From Eubacteriales bacterium (GTDB lineage Bacteria > Bacillota > Clostridia > Lachnospirales > Lachnospiraceae), in contig JAUNHA010000001.1 of the NCBI GenBank assembly GCA_030524135.1, forward strand, positions 66,712 through 130,711: DNA of 64,000 nt, read 5' to 3'. The notes under the pieces were generated by a model, which was given only the letters and a program-made list of their open reading frames with translations, did not search any database and was not told where the DNA came from. Positions 27,299-36,561 of this stretch are shown here, piece by piece. Made by a program: the position numbers and the translations under genes. Numbering within the stretch: position 1 is the stretch's first letter; every line of letters begins with the position of its first letter.

Positions 27299-29848
27299 AT
27301 GAACAATTATCCGGTAGTGAAAGGCGCGGCTTACACGCTTGCAGCGACTCCTTCCATGGTAATCTACAATGGTACCACCCAGACGACGGAGCGTGTTGTA
27401 AACCCGTCTTCCGAGTATCTGGTAGAGCTTCCGAAGCATCTGAGAAGCTATGAGGATGTGGTAAACTACATTCCGAACCAGGTTTATATCGGCAACGCGA
27501 CCTATGACGATCTTGGAAATACGGAGTTCCCGTACTATGACAAGAAGTGGGATGGCGCAAAAGAGGATGGTAAGTTCGGCTGCATCCTCGGCGAGGCTGA
27601 ATTCTACGGAATTATGCACATCTGTGATGTATTCGAGCTTGTAATGCTTGAGACTTCCTTTGCGGAGAAGGTAAAGGATGCACTTGCAAAGCGTGACTGG
27701 TTCACCGATGAGCAGCTCGAGTCTCTTCTTAAGAACAATACGGATGCTGCTGAGCTTAAGAGACTTGTTGATGAAGAGCACTCAGAGGGTCTTTACATCA
27801 ACCAGACCGAGCTTGTAGGTGTCGTTAAGAGAGCGCATGACGTAGACGTCAACCTTTCTGCTCACGTTATGCTTGAGAACCTTGTTTCCAAGGCATCTAA
27901 CGTTGTATCTCTGATCGAGCTTAAGAAAAAGAATAATTTTGATCCGGCAAGCGTTGAGTACGTGATCGACTGCTGCGAGGAAGCATGCGGCGATATGAAC
28001 CAGCGCGGAGGCGGAAACTTTGCAAAGGCTGCTGCTGAGATCGCAGGTTATCCGAACGCGACTGGTTCTGACGTGCGTGGTTTCTGCGCAGGCCCGGCTC
28101 ACGCAATGCTGCACGCAGCTGCACTTGTTAAGGCTGGAACCTTCAAGAATGTTGTTGTAACCGCAGGCGGCTGCACAGCTAAGCTTGGAATGAATGGTAA
28201 GGACCATGTTAAGAAGGGGCTCCCGATCCTTGAGGACTGCATCGCAGGCTTCTCTGTACTCGTATCTGCTGATGACGGTGTAAACCCGATCATCCGTACC
28301 GATATCGTAGGACGTCACACGATCAGCACCGGTTCTGCACCGCAGAAGGTTATCGGTTCTCTTGTTGGCGATCCGCTGAAGGCTGCAGGTCTTAAGATCA
28401 CCGATATCGACAAGTTTGCACCGGAGCTTCAGAACCCGGATATCACAAAGCCGGCAGGCGCAGGCGACGTTCCGGAGGCGAACTATAAGATGATCGCAGC
28501 TCTTGCGGTTATGAACAAGGAGCTTGACAGAGCTGAGATCGCTAACTTCGTTAAGCAGCACGGCATGACCGGATGGGCTCCGACCCAGGGTCATATCCCG
28601 TCAGGTGTTCCGTACCTTGGACCGGTTATGGACGATATCAAGAGCGGCAAGGTAAAGAAGGCAATGATCATCGGTAAGGGATCTCTGTTCCTTGGCCGTA
28701 TGACGAACCTTTTCGACGGTGTTTCCTTCGTAGTGGAAGCTAACCCGGCTGGCGCTGGCAAGTCCTGCTGCGAGAAGAAGGAAGTAGTAGTAAACAAGAC
28801 CGCTGGCTTCTATGGCACAAAGATCGCATTTGCATCTGAGGGCAGTGAGCACGGTCAGGACAATATTGATCTTGCTGTTGAGCTTGCAGCAGCAAAGGGC
28901 ATCGAGGCAATCGTTTCTGAGGGCAGCGAAGCACATCATCAGATGGAAGCGGCTCTGGCAGACGGCACGGCTAAGGCAGCTGTTACCATGCACTATCCGT
29001 TCCCGATCGGCGTATCTACCGTTGGTAAGGTTGTTACCCCGGCACGCGGCAAGGCAATGTACATTGCAAACACGACCGGAACTTCCGATACCGACCGCGT
29101 AAACGCACTCGTTAAGAATGCGATCGCCGGTATCATCGCTGCTAAGGCAGACGGCGTTCAGAATCCGACTGTTGGTATCGCGAACATCGACGGTGCAAGA
29201 GCATGCGAGAAGATCCTCAAGAAGCTTAAGGACAATGGTTTCGACATCAACTTCGCAGAGTCTGCAAGAGCTGACGGCGGCGTTGCAATGAGAGGAAATG
29301 ACCTTCTTATGGGTACGGCAGATGTTATGGTTATGGACAGCCTGACCGGTAACCTGATGATGAAGATGTTCTCCTCCTATACCACCGGCGGTCAGTACGA
29401 GGCTATGGGCTATGGATATGGTCCGGGTATCGGTGAGGGCTATGATAAGCTCATCATGATCGTATCCCGTGCTTCCGGCGCCCCGGTTATCGCAGGCGCT
29501 ATGGAATATGCTGCAAACCTCGTTGCAAACGACTGGAAGAAGATCGCTGACGAGACCTATGCAGCAGCACACAAGGCAGGTCTTGATGATCTCTTAAAGG
29601 CAGCGGCTCCGGCAGCTGCAGCAGCAGATGAGGCCGAAGAGGATGTTCCGATGCCGGCAAAGGAAGTTGTAACCGCAGCGATCCCGGGCATCGAGGTTAT
29701 GGACATCGACAATGCTGTTAAGGCCCTTTGGAAGGAAGGCATCTACGCTGAGGGCGGCATGGGCTGCACCGGTCCGATCGTTCAGATTTCTGAAGCGAAC
29801 AAGGAGAAGGCAGTTGCAGTTCTGACCAAGGCTGGATACATCGGCTAA
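27299..29848 (+). CDS. Fused glycine reductase component C, GrdC-GrdD
   Basis: One uninterrupted ORF of 849 residues joins what are two genes in known clostridial grd operons. Residues 1 to about 490 match GrdC (start VVKGAAYTLAATPSMVIYNG, end GRMTNLFDGVSFVVEANPAG). Residues from about 500 match GrdD (IAFASEGSEHGQDNIDLAV, VTMHYPFPIGVSTVGKVVTP, RADGGVAMRGNDLLMGTADV), ending with the Cys motif GGMGCTGPIVQIS that forms the acetyl thioester later released as acetyl phosphate. A Cys-Cys-rich linker (KSCCEKKEVVV) marks the join. The GrdD part carries an Ala-rich acidic insert before the final Cys domain. No stop or shift is seen at the join, so this is a real fusion unless there is an assembly error. 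Confidence 0.93.
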   Translation: MNNYPVVKGAAYTLAATPSMVIYNGTTQTTERVVNPSSEYLVELPKHLRSYEDVVNYIPNQVYIGNATYDDLGNTEFPYYDKKWDGAKEDGKFGCILGEAEFYGIMHICDVFELVMLETSFAEKVKDALAKRDWFTDEQLESLLKNNTDAAELKRLVDEEHSEGLYINQTELVGVVKRAHDVDVNLSAHVMLENLVSKASNVVSLIELKKKNNFDPASVEYVIDCCEEACGDMNQRGGGNFAKAAAEIAGYPNATGSDVRGFCAGPAHAMLHAAALVKAGTFKNVVVTAGGCTAKLGMNGKDHVKKGLPILEDCIAGFSVLVSADDGVNPIIRTDIVGRHTISTGSAPQKVIGSLVGDPLKAAGLKITDIDKFAPELQNPDITKPAGAGDVPEANYKMIAALAVMNKELDRAEIANFVKQHGMTGWAPTQGHIPSGVPYLGPVMDDIKSGKVKKAMIIGKGSLFLGRMTNLFDGVSFVVEANPAGAGKSCCEKKEVVVNKTAGFYGTKIAFASEGSEHGQDNIDLAVELAAAKGIEAIVSEGSEAHHQMEAALADGTAKAAVTMHYPFPIGVSTVGKVVTPARGKAMYIANTTGTSDTDRVNALVKNAIAGIIAAKADGVQNPTVGIANIDGARACEKILKKLKDNGFDINFAESARADGGVAMRGNDLLMGTADVMVMDSLTGNLMMKMFSSYTTGGQYEAMGYGYGPGIGEGYDKLIMIVSRASGAPVIAGAMEYAANLVANDWKKIADETYAAAHKAGLDDLLKAAAPAAAAADEAEEDVPMPAKEVVTAAIPGIEVMDIDNAVKALWKEGIYAEGGMGCTGPIVQISEANKEKAVAVLTKAGYIG

Positions 29849-29906
29849 CAGAGAGAACGGCAGTACCGTTTGAAAACAGCCCTGTTCTGAAACATCAGAT
29901 TTGGGC

Positions 29907-29935
29907 TTGACTGTAAGAGAGAAATAAAGTATACT
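29907..29935 (+). promoter_or_regulatory. Promoter for selC-selA-selB
   Basis: TTGACT, 17 bases, TATACT. Transcription would start near 29942 and run through three hairpins before selC. The -10 lies within AAAGTATACTTT, a 12-bp palindrome that could be an operator. Confidence 0.6.
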
Positions 29936-29979
29936 TTACAGCGGCGGCGGGAAGAAAATTTCCCGCTGCCGGATGTAAA

Positions 29980-29997
29980 GCTCTGTATATACAGAGC
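29980..29997. repeat. Perfect 18-bp palindrome upstream of selC
   Basis: GCTCTGTATATACAGAGC is a perfect palindrome about 50 bases upstream of the Sec tRNA. It may be an operator or, in RNA, a hairpin. A GGCGGCGGGAA/TTCCCGCTGCC type stem (about 29943-29971) and GCGGC-TTTT-GCCGC (30019-30032) flank it. Confidence 0.6.
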
Positions 29998-30048
29998 GTG
30001 CACATTTAAAACATAGCGGCGGCTTTTGCCGCAATGCTTTGGTAATAT

Positions 30049-30142
30049 GGAGGCAGATAGGTGACTGGTGTGCCTCGCGGTCTTCAAAACCGTTGTGTGA
30101 AGTTAGGAGCTTCACGGGTGGGTTCGATTCCCACCTCCTCCG
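30049..30142 (+). tRNA. selC: tRNA-Sec (TCA)
   Basis: Selenocysteine tRNA of 94 bases that decodes UGA in the five selenoprotein genes here. The anticodon loop is CTTCAAA with anticodon TCA. A long variable arm is formed by GTGAAG and CTTCAC, and the T arm is GTGGG-TTCGATT-CCCAC, with discriminator G. The acceptor pairs GGAGG-AG with CTCCTCC only if C6 is bulged out, giving seven pairs plus a bulge instead of the usual eight-pair helix. It lies 40 bases before selA, and the same transcript probably carries selA and selB. Confidence 0.93.
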
Positions 30143-30182
30143 TTTTCTTTATTATCTCAGCAGCAAAGACAGGAGAAAGATT

Positions 30183-31586
30183 ATGGATCATATGCAGAAT
30201 ATTTTGCGTAGAATCCCGAAGATAGACGAGGTGCTGCAGGAACAGCGCCTCGTTTTGTTTTATGGGACAACACCGCGTTCAGTGATTGTGGAGAGCGTCC
30301 GGGAAGCAATCGACAGACTGAGAAAGGAAATTCTCGCCGGAAATACGGAAGGACTTGAGGATGAGGATGCGCTGATGGATGAGATCGTATCGGCGATTCT
30401 GGAAAAGAAGAAGCGCGTGCTGCGCCGTGTCATAAATGCCACGGGTGTGGTGCTGCATACCAATCTCGGGCGTGCCGAGCTTTCGCGGGAGGCGGCACAG
30501 GCGGTCATGGATATTGCGGATAATTACAGCACGCTTGAGTATGACCTGAGAAAGGGCGCGAGAGGGAGCAGACAGGACATCGTTGAGAGCATTGTAAAAA
30601 AGGTCACGGGTGCTGAGGCCTGTATGATTGTAAACAACAATGCGGCTGCAACGATGATCGTTCTTGCCGCGCTTGCACGCGGAAAGGAAGTTGTGGTGTC
30701 CCGCGGAGAGCTTGTGGAGATCGGAGGCTCCTTCCGCATTCCGGAGGTGATGGAGCAGTCCGGGGCGATTCTTCGTGAAGTCGGGGCAACCAACAAGACG
30801 AAGATCGGAGATTATGAGCGCGCATACAATGAGGAGACAACTGCGGCATTTATGAAGGTGCATACCTCCAACTACCGCATTGTCGGCTTTACCGAGGATG
30901 TTGCGCTATCTGATATGACGGCGCTTGGGCGGGAGAAGAATGTACCTGTTATCTATGATATGGGAAATGGTCTGCTTGCGGATCTGTCCCGTTACGGCAT
31001 TAATGAGCCGACTGTTTTTGATGCTTTGAAAGCAGATCCGGATGTCATTCTGTTCTCGGGAGACAAGCTGCTTGGTGGTCCGCAGGGCGGAATCATTATC
31101 GGTAAGAAGAAGTACATCGATCTGATGAAAAAGCATCCGCTTGCGCGCGCATTCCGCGTGGATAAGATGACGCTCGCAGCAATGGAAGCGACATTTTATC
31201 AGTATCTGGATATGGAAAAAGCGCTTCGTGAGATCCCGACGCTCGCAATGATCACGGCTTCGGAAGATGTGCTCCGTGCGCGTGCTGAGCGCCTTACGGA
31301 GATGCTTTTAGCTGAGCTGCCGCAGTACAGCTATGAAATCGTGCCTGTGCTCGATCAGGTCGGCGGCGGATCCGCACCGGTCAACTACCTGAATGGTCTA
31401 GCGGTTTCCATGTTCCGGGAGGATGTTGCTGCGGAAAAGACGGAGCGAAAGCTTCGCCGTACGCAGATGCCGGTCATTGTACGTGTTAATCACGACAAGG
31501 TGCTCGTGGATGTACGCTGTGTGCGTGATGATGAACTTGAACTCGTTGTTCAGTCATTTAAGGAAATAGAAGGCGGTGAATCATAA
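30183..31586 (+). CDS. selA: L-seryl-tRNA(Sec) selenium transferase SelA
   Basis: PLP enzyme that converts Ser-tRNA(Sec) to Sec-tRNA(Sec) with selenophosphate. It has 467 residues, the usual bacterial SelA length. The PLP-binding Lys is in FSGDKLLGGPQGG and the family segment ATGVVLHTNLGRAELS is present. The start at 30183 (MDHMQNILRRIPKIDEV) follows AGGAGAAAG. An in-frame codon at 30039 would read through the tRNA gene and is rejected. Its stop TAA is directly followed by the selB ATG. Confidence 0.97.
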   Translation: MDHMQNILRRIPKIDEVLQEQRLVLFYGTTPRSVIVESVREAIDRLRKEILAGNTEGLEDEDALMDEIVSAILEKKKRVLRRVINATGVVLHTNLGRAELSREAAQAVMDIADNYSTLEYDLRKGARGSRQDIVESIVKKVTGAEACMIVNNNAAATMIVLAALARGKEVVVSRGELVEIGGSFRIPEVMEQSGAILREVGATNKTKIGDYERAYNEETTAAFMKVHTSNYRIVGFTEDVALSDMTALGREKNVPVIYDMGNGLLADLSRYGINEPTVFDALKADPDVILFSGDKLLGGPQGGIIIGKKKYIDLMKKHPLARAFRVDKMTLAAMEATFYQYLDMEKALREIPTLAMITASEDVLRARAERLTEMLLAELPQYSYEIVPVLDQVGGGSAPVNYLNGLAVSMFREDVAAEKTERKLRRTQMPVIVRVNHDKVLVDVRCVRDDELELVVQSFKEIEGGES

Positions 31587-33494
31587 ATGCAGAATATCAT
31601 TGTCGGCACTGCAGGTCATGTCGATCATGGAAAAACCTGTCTGATCAAGGCGCTTTCGGGCTATGATACGGATCGTCTGAAAGAAGAAAAGAAGAGAGGT
31701 ATCACGATCGATCTCGGCTTTGCAAATCTGCCCAATGACGCCGGACTCCACATCGGTATTATCGATGTGCCCGGACATGAAAAATTTGTAAAAAATATGC
31801 TGGCGGGTATCGGCGGCATCGATCTTGTGCTCATGGTCATCGCTCTGGACGAGGGCGTAATGCCGCAGACAACAGAGCATTTTGAAATACTCAAAATGCT
31901 TCATATTAAGGAAGGTATTATTGTCCTGACAAAATCAGATACGGTCGATGATGACTGGGCTGATATGGTAGAAGCGGACGTAAGAGAGATGGTAAAGGGG
32001 AGCTTCCTTGAAAAGGCTCCTTCGATTCGCGTTTCTGCATATACCGGCGAAAACATCGAGAAGCTCCGCTCAATGATCATAGACATGGTGCGGGAGACCG
32101 GAAAGCGGCGCGAAGATGCGGAATTATTCCGGCTTGCTGTGGATCGTGCGTTTACGATGGAAGGCTTCGGTACGGTTGTGACCGGAACGCTGCAGGAAGG
32201 GTCTGTTTCCGTCGGTCAGGAGATCATGATGTATCCGGAGGAACGCATCCTCAAGGTCAGAGGAATCCAAAGCCATGGAAAACAGGAGGAAACCGCTTAT
32301 GCAGGTCAGCGTACCGCAATCAATCTTCTGAATATCAAAAAGGAAGAGATCACCCGCGGGGACGTGCTGGCCTATCCGGGTTCTCTTGTAAAGAGCATTC
32401 TGATCGATGTTAAGCTTACGCTGTTTAAAACGACTTCCAGACGATTAAAAAGCGGAGACCGCGTGCACCTTAATTACGGCGCATCGCAGGTGATCGCGAA
32501 GGTCGTTATGCTGGATAAGGATATTACGGAGGCGGGCGAGAGCTGCTATGCACAGCTCCGTTTTGACGAGCCGGTGGTCATGAAGAAGAATGACCGCTTT
32601 ATCATCCGTTTCTATTCACCTGTCGAGACCTTTGGCGGCGGTATTGTGCTCGATGCTGCACCGCAGAAACATAAGCGTCATGACGAGGAAGTCGTCAATG
32701 CACTTACCGTAAAGGAAAAGGGTGACACGGCTGAAGTCCTCGAGCTTGAGATCAGGGAACAGAGCCGGAAATTCCCGGACGGACAGTCCATCGCCGCAGG
32801 CATGGATATGTCTAGACTTCAGGCAGAATTCTATATTAACCATCTGAAGGAAAAGAAGAAGATCATTATTCTTTCCGATGGCAGCATGATTCACAGCGCA
32901 TACTGGAAGCTCATTTCCGATCATGCGATAGAGATCCTGAAGGAGTATCATAAGGAAAATCCGATCACGGACGGTATGGATAAGGAGGAGTTTAAATCAA
33001 GACTTCTGGAGAAATTCCATCTGCCCGACCTGAGGAAGGCAGATGTCCTGCTTTCCGAGCTTCAGAAACGGATGTTTGTAAAGACCAGCGGAACTTATGT
33101 TTCCATCAAGGATTTCAGTACGGCTTATTCGGATGAACTTGAAAATATGCGCATGCAGATCATGCAGATTTACGCAAAGGCAGGTATTGAGGCACCGCCG
33201 GCGGCTGAAATTACGGGAACATTTAAAGATAAGCTCCGTGCAAAGCAGATCATTGAAAACATGCACAAGGAAGGACTTCTCGTTAAAATCAGTCCGACGA
33301 CTTATCTTGACAAGAAGGCGTTTGACGGAGTTATGGCAAAGCTGAGAGCCTATCTGGAGGAGCACGAGAGCATTACGCTTGGAGAGTTCAGGGATATTGC
33401 TGATACCTCAAGAAAATACGCGATGCAGATTCTTGAGTATCTCGACCGTCAGAAGATCACAAAGATGGTGGGCGAAGCCAGGGTACTTTTATAA
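31587..33494 (+). CDS. selB: Selenocysteine-specific elongation factor SelB
   Basis: GTPase of 635 residues that carries Sec-tRNA(Sec) to UGA codons followed by a bSECIS. The N-terminal EF-Tu-like GTPase has G1 GHVDHGKT, switch [20 protein letters not shown] and TKSD. Domains 2 and 3 follow (to about 350), then the C-terminal winged-helix repeats that bind the bSECIS RNA (to about 635). It begins at the base after the selA stop, so the two are probably coupled. The presence of five different UGA contexts in the window gives material to define its RNA target. Confidence 0.97.
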   Translation: MQNIIVGTAGHVDHGKTCLIKALSGYDTDRLKEEKKRGITIDLGFANLPNDAGLHIGIIDVPGHEKFVKNMLAGIGGIDLVLMVIALDEGVMPQTTEHFEILKMLHIKEGIIVLTKSDTVDDDWADMVEADVREMVKGSFLEKAPSIRVSAYTGENIEKLRSMIIDMVRETGKRREDAELFRLAVDRAFTMEGFGTVVTGTLQEGSVSVGQEIMMYPEERILKVRGIQSHGKQEETAYAGQRTAINLLNIKKEEITRGDVLAYPGSLVKSILIDVKLTLFKTTSRRLKSGDRVHLNYGASQVIAKVVMLDKDITEAGESCYAQLRFDEPVVMKKNDRFIIRFYSPVETFGGGIVLDAAPQKHKRHDEEVVNALTVKEKGDTAEVLELEIREQSRKFPDGQSIAAGMDMSRLQAEFYINHLKEKKKIIILSDGSMIHSAYWKLISDHAIEILKEYHKENPITDGMDKEEFKSRLLEKFHLPDLRKADVLLSELQKRMFVKTSGTYVSIKDFSTAYSDELENMRMQIMQIYAKAGIEAPPAAEITGTFKDKLRAKQIIENMHKEGLLVKISPTTYLDKKAFDGVMAKLRAYLEEHESITLGEFRDIADTSRKYAMQILEYLDRQKITKMVGEARVLL

Positions 33495-33509
33495 TCAAAG
33501 TCCGGGGTG

Positions 33510-33528
33510 CTATAAGAAAGTTTTATAA
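33510..33528 (+). repeat. Shared 19-bp motif, copy upstream of yedE
   Basis: CTATAAGA-AAG-TTTTATAA, found again as CTATAAGA-TTT-TTTTATAA at 36562-36580 before yedF; only the middle three bases differ. It is intergenic in both places and lies before selenium-supply genes, so a common operator is possible. Confidence 0.5.
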
Positions 33529-33630
33529 ATCTTAATGAAAATTGTTAATTGTGCTACAATTAACCGGATATAAGTGTTCTGCTTATATTAAAAAAACATA
33601 TTCATCTGTTTATAAAAGGGGGAAAATGAG

Positions 33631-34701
33631 ATGGATTTAGCAAAAAACAAAACAACGCTCCTGATTTCGGGCGCGATTCTCGGCCTGATCGCCGTCGTAC
33701 TCGCTGCCTCGGGAAATCCGGGCAACATGGCATTTTGTATTGCCTGCTTCATCCGCGATTCTGCGGGTGCCGTAAAGCTTCATACGGCTGCGGTCGTACA
33801 GTATTTCCGGCCGGAGATCGCAGGTATGCTTCTTGGAGCGTTTATTATTTCTGTTGCGACAAAGGAATATCGTTCTACGGCAGGCTCTTCGCCGATGACG
33901 CGTTTCATCCTTGGATTTGTCATGATGATCGGCGCGCTCGTATTTCTGGGATGCCCGCTCCGCATGCTCATCCGTATGGCGGCAGGGGATCTCAACGCTT
34001 ATGTGGGTCTTGTTGGCTTCGTTGCCGGTATCGCAACCGGTATCGTAGCGCTTAAAAAGGGCTTTTCGCTGGGACGTTCCCATGAGACAAGTCCGGCGGC
34101 AGGCGCAGTGCTTCCAATCGCATGGACCTTCCTGTTCGTACTTTCTCTTGCGGTTCCGGCTCTGTTCGCATTCAGCGAAAGTGGTCCTGGTTCCATGCAT
34201 GCACCGATGATCCTGTCACTTGCTGCAGGTCTTATCTTCGGTGTGATCGCACAGCGCGTGCGCATGTGCACGATCGGAGGCATCAGAGACGCGGTTATGA
34301 TGAAGAATTTTGACCTGTTTGCAATTCTTGCAGGCTTCTTTGTGATCATGCTGATCGGCAATATTGCGCTTGGAAAGTTCAGCATCGGATTTTCCGGACA
34401 GCCGATCGCGCATGCACAGCATCTCTGGAACTTCCTTGGTCTCTATGCAGTCGGATTTGCAGGTGTGCTTGCAGGCGGATGTCCGCTGAGACAGATCATC
34501 CTTGCAGGTCAGGGATCTTCTGATGCAGCGGTTACTTTCCTTGGGCTTCTGGTAGGTGCGGCATTTGCGCATAACTTCGGTCTCGCATCAGCAGCCGCTT
34601 CTGCTGACGCGGCAGGAGGACCGTCCGCAACCGGTAAGGCTGCGCTGATCATCTGCATCATTGTTACGTTTATCATCGGTTTTGTGCCGAAGAAGAAATA
34701 A
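33631..34701 (+). CDS. yedE: YedE/YeeE-family putative selenium transporter
   Basis: Membrane protein of 356 residues with about ten hydrophobic segments, of the YeeE/YedE family in which the YedE branch is associated with selenium use by gene co-occurrence. Conserved Cys sites in transport-type motifs are FLGCPLRMLIR (first half), RMCTIGGIRD and AGGCPLRQIILAGQG (second half). Two similar halves can be seen. GGGGGA precedes the ATG. It follows selB and is followed 12 bases later by a TusA-like gene, a pairing seen in Se/S carrier systems. Import of a selenium species is family-based inference. Confidence 0.88.
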   Translation: MDLAKNKTTLLISGAILGLIAVVLAASGNPGNMAFCIACFIRDSAGAVKLHTAAVVQYFRPEIAGMLLGAFIISVATKEYRSTAGSSPMTRFILGFVMMIGALVFLGCPLRMLIRMAAGDLNAYVGLVGFVAGIATGIVALKKGFSLGRSHETSPAAGAVLPIAWTFLFVLSLAVPALFAFSESGPGSMHAPMILSLAAGLIFGVIAQRVRMCTIGGIRDAVMMKNFDLFAILAGFFVIMLIGNIALGKFSIGFSGQPIAHAQHLWNFLGLYAVGFAGVLAGGCPLRQIILAGQGSSDAAVTFLGLLVGAAFAHNFGLASAAASADAAGGPSATGKAALIICIIVTFIIGFVPKKK

Positions 34702-34713
34702 AGGAGAAGAGAT

Positions 34714-34923
34714 ATGTACGAGGTTGACGCGAGAGGTCTTTCCTGTCCGGAGCCTGTTATGCTCACGCAGGAAGCAATCAAGAACCATGGCGGTGATACG
34801 ATCAAAGTGCTTGTGTCCGAGCCGCACTGCTGGAAGAATGTTCAGAAATATGCGCTCTCCCAGGGAAGAAAGGCTGAGGTTCACGAGATCGGATCGGAGT
34901 TTGAGGTTATTATCACCAAATAA
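34714..34923 (+). CDS. TusA/SirA-like sulfur/selenium carrier protein
   Basis: A 69-residue protein of the TusA fold. The carrier Cys lies in DARGLSCPEPVML, the CPxP motif near the N-terminus. It is immediately downstream of yedE and is presumed to receive the imported or released selenium as a persulfide/perselenide and pass it on, for example toward SelD. That route is inference from the pairing. AAGGAGAAG precedes the ATG. Confidence 0.88.
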   Translation: MYEVDARGLSCPEPVMLTQEAIKNHGGDTIKVLVSEPHCWKNVQKYALSQGRKAEVHEIGSEFEVIITK

Positions 34924-34957
34924 AGAGCAGTGAAATATTCCGGCGTGTGTCTACGGG

Positions 34958-35011
34958 GCAGCGCGGCGCCTGCGGCATAATTGTCTGCCGCTCCGCTGCT
35001 ATGTCAGGCGC
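34958..35011 (+). other. GC-rich segment with mutually exclusive stems
   Basis: GCAGCG (34958) can pair with CGCTGC (34994), enclosing GCGGCA (34972)/TGCCGC (34986). Alternatively GCGCCTG (34966) can pair with CAGGCGC (35005), which crosses the first stem. This switch-like or pseudoknot layout lies between the TusA-like and DUF3343 genes. No T-run follows. Confidence 0.4.
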
Positions 35012-35083
35012 GCGCCGGTTTTGACGTGCATTACAGAATACTGTGCTGGCACATGAAAAAAAGATGACTGGAGCAAAATATTC

Positions 35084-35320
35084 ATGAGACAAAAACAGGA
35101 AAAACTGATTACTACTTTCCACACAACAGCGGACGCGCTTGCATGTGAAAAAGTTTGCAAGGAAAAGCAGATCGAGGGCAGGATTATTCCGGTTCCGAGA
35201 CAGCTTTCCTCTGGCTGCGGACTTGCCTGGGCATGTGAGCCCTCCAATGAGGCGACTTTTTCCGAGTTTCTGAAAAATAATAAGGTTGAGTACGATGCAA
35301 TGCAGGTTATTCTGTTCTGA
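35084..35320 (+). CDS. DUF3343 family protein, putative Se/S carrier
   Basis: A small protein of 78 residues of the DUF3343 family, often encoded next to selenium genes. Key parts are LITTFHTTADALACEKVCKE at the start, IPVPRQLSSGCGLAWAC in the middle with two Cys (SSGCGLA and AWAC), and a C-terminal QVILF. It is thought to be a putative Se/S carrier because of its neighbours, but no activity is known to me. Here it lies between a TusA-like gene and a cysteine desulfurase-like gene, which fits a selenium delivery chain. Confidence 0.85.
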   Translation: MRQKQEKLITTFHTTADALACEKVCKEKQIEGRIIPVPRQLSSGCGLAWACEPSNEATFSEFLKNNKVEYDAMQVILF

Positions 35321-35341
35321 TCGTATGTTTTTATAAGCCGT

Positions 35342-35358
35342 GCAGATGAAACATCTGC
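35342..35358 (+). other. Small hairpin before cysteine desulfurase-like gene
   Basis: GCAGATG pairs with CATCTGC around AAA, 21 bases upstream of the next start. There is no T-run, so a processing or translational element is likelier than a terminator. Confidence 0.45.
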
Positions 35359-35378
35359 GCGGGAGATAAAGGAGTTTT

Positions 35379-36536
35379 ATGGGTGAGTTTAAACGGGTGT
35401 ATCTGGACAATGCTGCCACGACCATGAAGAAGCCGCCGTGCGTGACGGAGGCGGTCGTTGCCGCGCTTGAGAGCTTCGGAAATTCAGGGCGTGATACCGG
35501 CAGCAGCGCAATGGATGCGTCAAGGGTCATTTATGAAGCCAGGTGTCTGATGGCGCGTCTCTTTCACATGGACAATCCAAAACAGATCGTGTTTACCAGC
35601 AATTCAACGGAAGCGATCAATCTTGCGCTCCGCGGCCTTTTGAAGACCGGAGATCATGTGATCAGCTCCATGATGGAGCACAATGCAGTGCTTCGCCCGA
35701 TCTATGATCTGGAGGAGGAAGGGATAACGCATACCTTCATCGGACTTGATGAAAAGGGGCGCCTTCTTTACGATGAGATTGAAAAAAATATCTGCGATAA
35801 TACGCGTGCGCTTGTATTTACGCATGCTTCCAATGTCACGGGCAATGCGAACGATCTGTACCGTCTGGGGGAGATCGCAAAAAAGCATGGTCTGTTGTTT
35901 ATCGTGGATGCATCCCAGACAGCGGGCGTGCTTCCGATCGACATGGAAGGCATGCACATCGATGTGCTGGCGTTCACGGGTCATAAGGGGCTGTACGGAC
36001 CACAGGGAACAGGCGGCATGGCAGTACGTGAAGGGCTTTTGATCAAACCGGTAAAATCTGGCGGTACGGGCGTGCTTTCCTATCTTCACCATCAGCCTGA
36101 TGAGATGCCGACACATCTTGAATGCGGCACGATGAACGGACACGGGCTTGCCGGGCTTCGGGCTTCCGTTTCCTGGCTTCTCGATGAGATCGGTGTGGAA
36201 GCGGTCCATTCGCATGAAATAAAGCTTGCAAAGCGCTTTTACGATGGAATCAGGGATATTCCCTGCCTGCATTTTTACGGCGATTATGATACAGATGAGC
36301 GTGCGGCGATCGTAAGTCTCAATATAGCAGACTACGATTCTTCAGAGGTGTCGGATGAGCTTGAAGCCTCTTACGGGATCTCGACGAGACCGGGTGCGCA
36401 CTGTGCGCCGCTTCTTCACGAGGCGATGGGGACAGTCGAGCAGGGAGCAGTCAGATTTGCTTTTTCCTGGTTTAACACGGAAGAAGAAACGGACTATGCA
36501 ATCAGAGCGTTAAGGGAGCTTGCAGAAGGCGAATAA
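35379..36536 (+). CDS. Class V aminotransferase, cysteine desulfurase/selenocysteine lyase-like
   Basis: PLP enzyme of 385 residues of the cysteine desulfurase family. It starts VYLDNAATTMKKPP, the typical N-terminus. The PLP Lys is in FTGHKGLYGPQGTGG, preceded by the VDASQTAGVLPIDM strand. The C-terminal active Cys is probably in STRPGAHCAPLLHEAMGT. The neighbours are DUF3343 and yedF, so mobilising selenium from selenocysteine, or sulfur from cysteine, for SelD is the probable role. AAAGGAG precedes the ATG. Confidence 0.88.
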   Translation: MGEFKRVYLDNAATTMKKPPCVTEAVVAALESFGNSGRDTGSSAMDASRVIYEARCLMARLFHMDNPKQIVFTSNSTEAINLALRGLLKTGDHVISSMMEHNAVLRPIYDLEEEGITHTFIGLDEKGRLLYDEIEKNICDNTRALVFTHASNVTGNANDLYRLGEIAKKHGLLFIVDASQTAGVLPIDMEGMHIDVLAFTGHKGLYGPQGTGGMAVREGLLIKPVKSGGTGVLSYLHHQPDEMPTHLECGTMNGHGLAGLRASVSWLLDEIGVEAVHSHEIKLAKRFYDGIRDIPCLHFYGDYDTDERAAIVSLNIADYDSSEVSDELEASYGISTRPGAHCAPLLHEAMGTVEQGAVRFAFSWFNTEEETDYAIRALRELAEGE

Positions 36537-36561
36537 ATTTATCCGGCACAAACAGAAGGTA

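Noticed and set aside
30039-30183. In-frame N-terminal extension of selA
   Set aside because: It would translate through the Sec tRNA gene. The ATG at 30183 has a good ribosome site and gives a normal SelA length.
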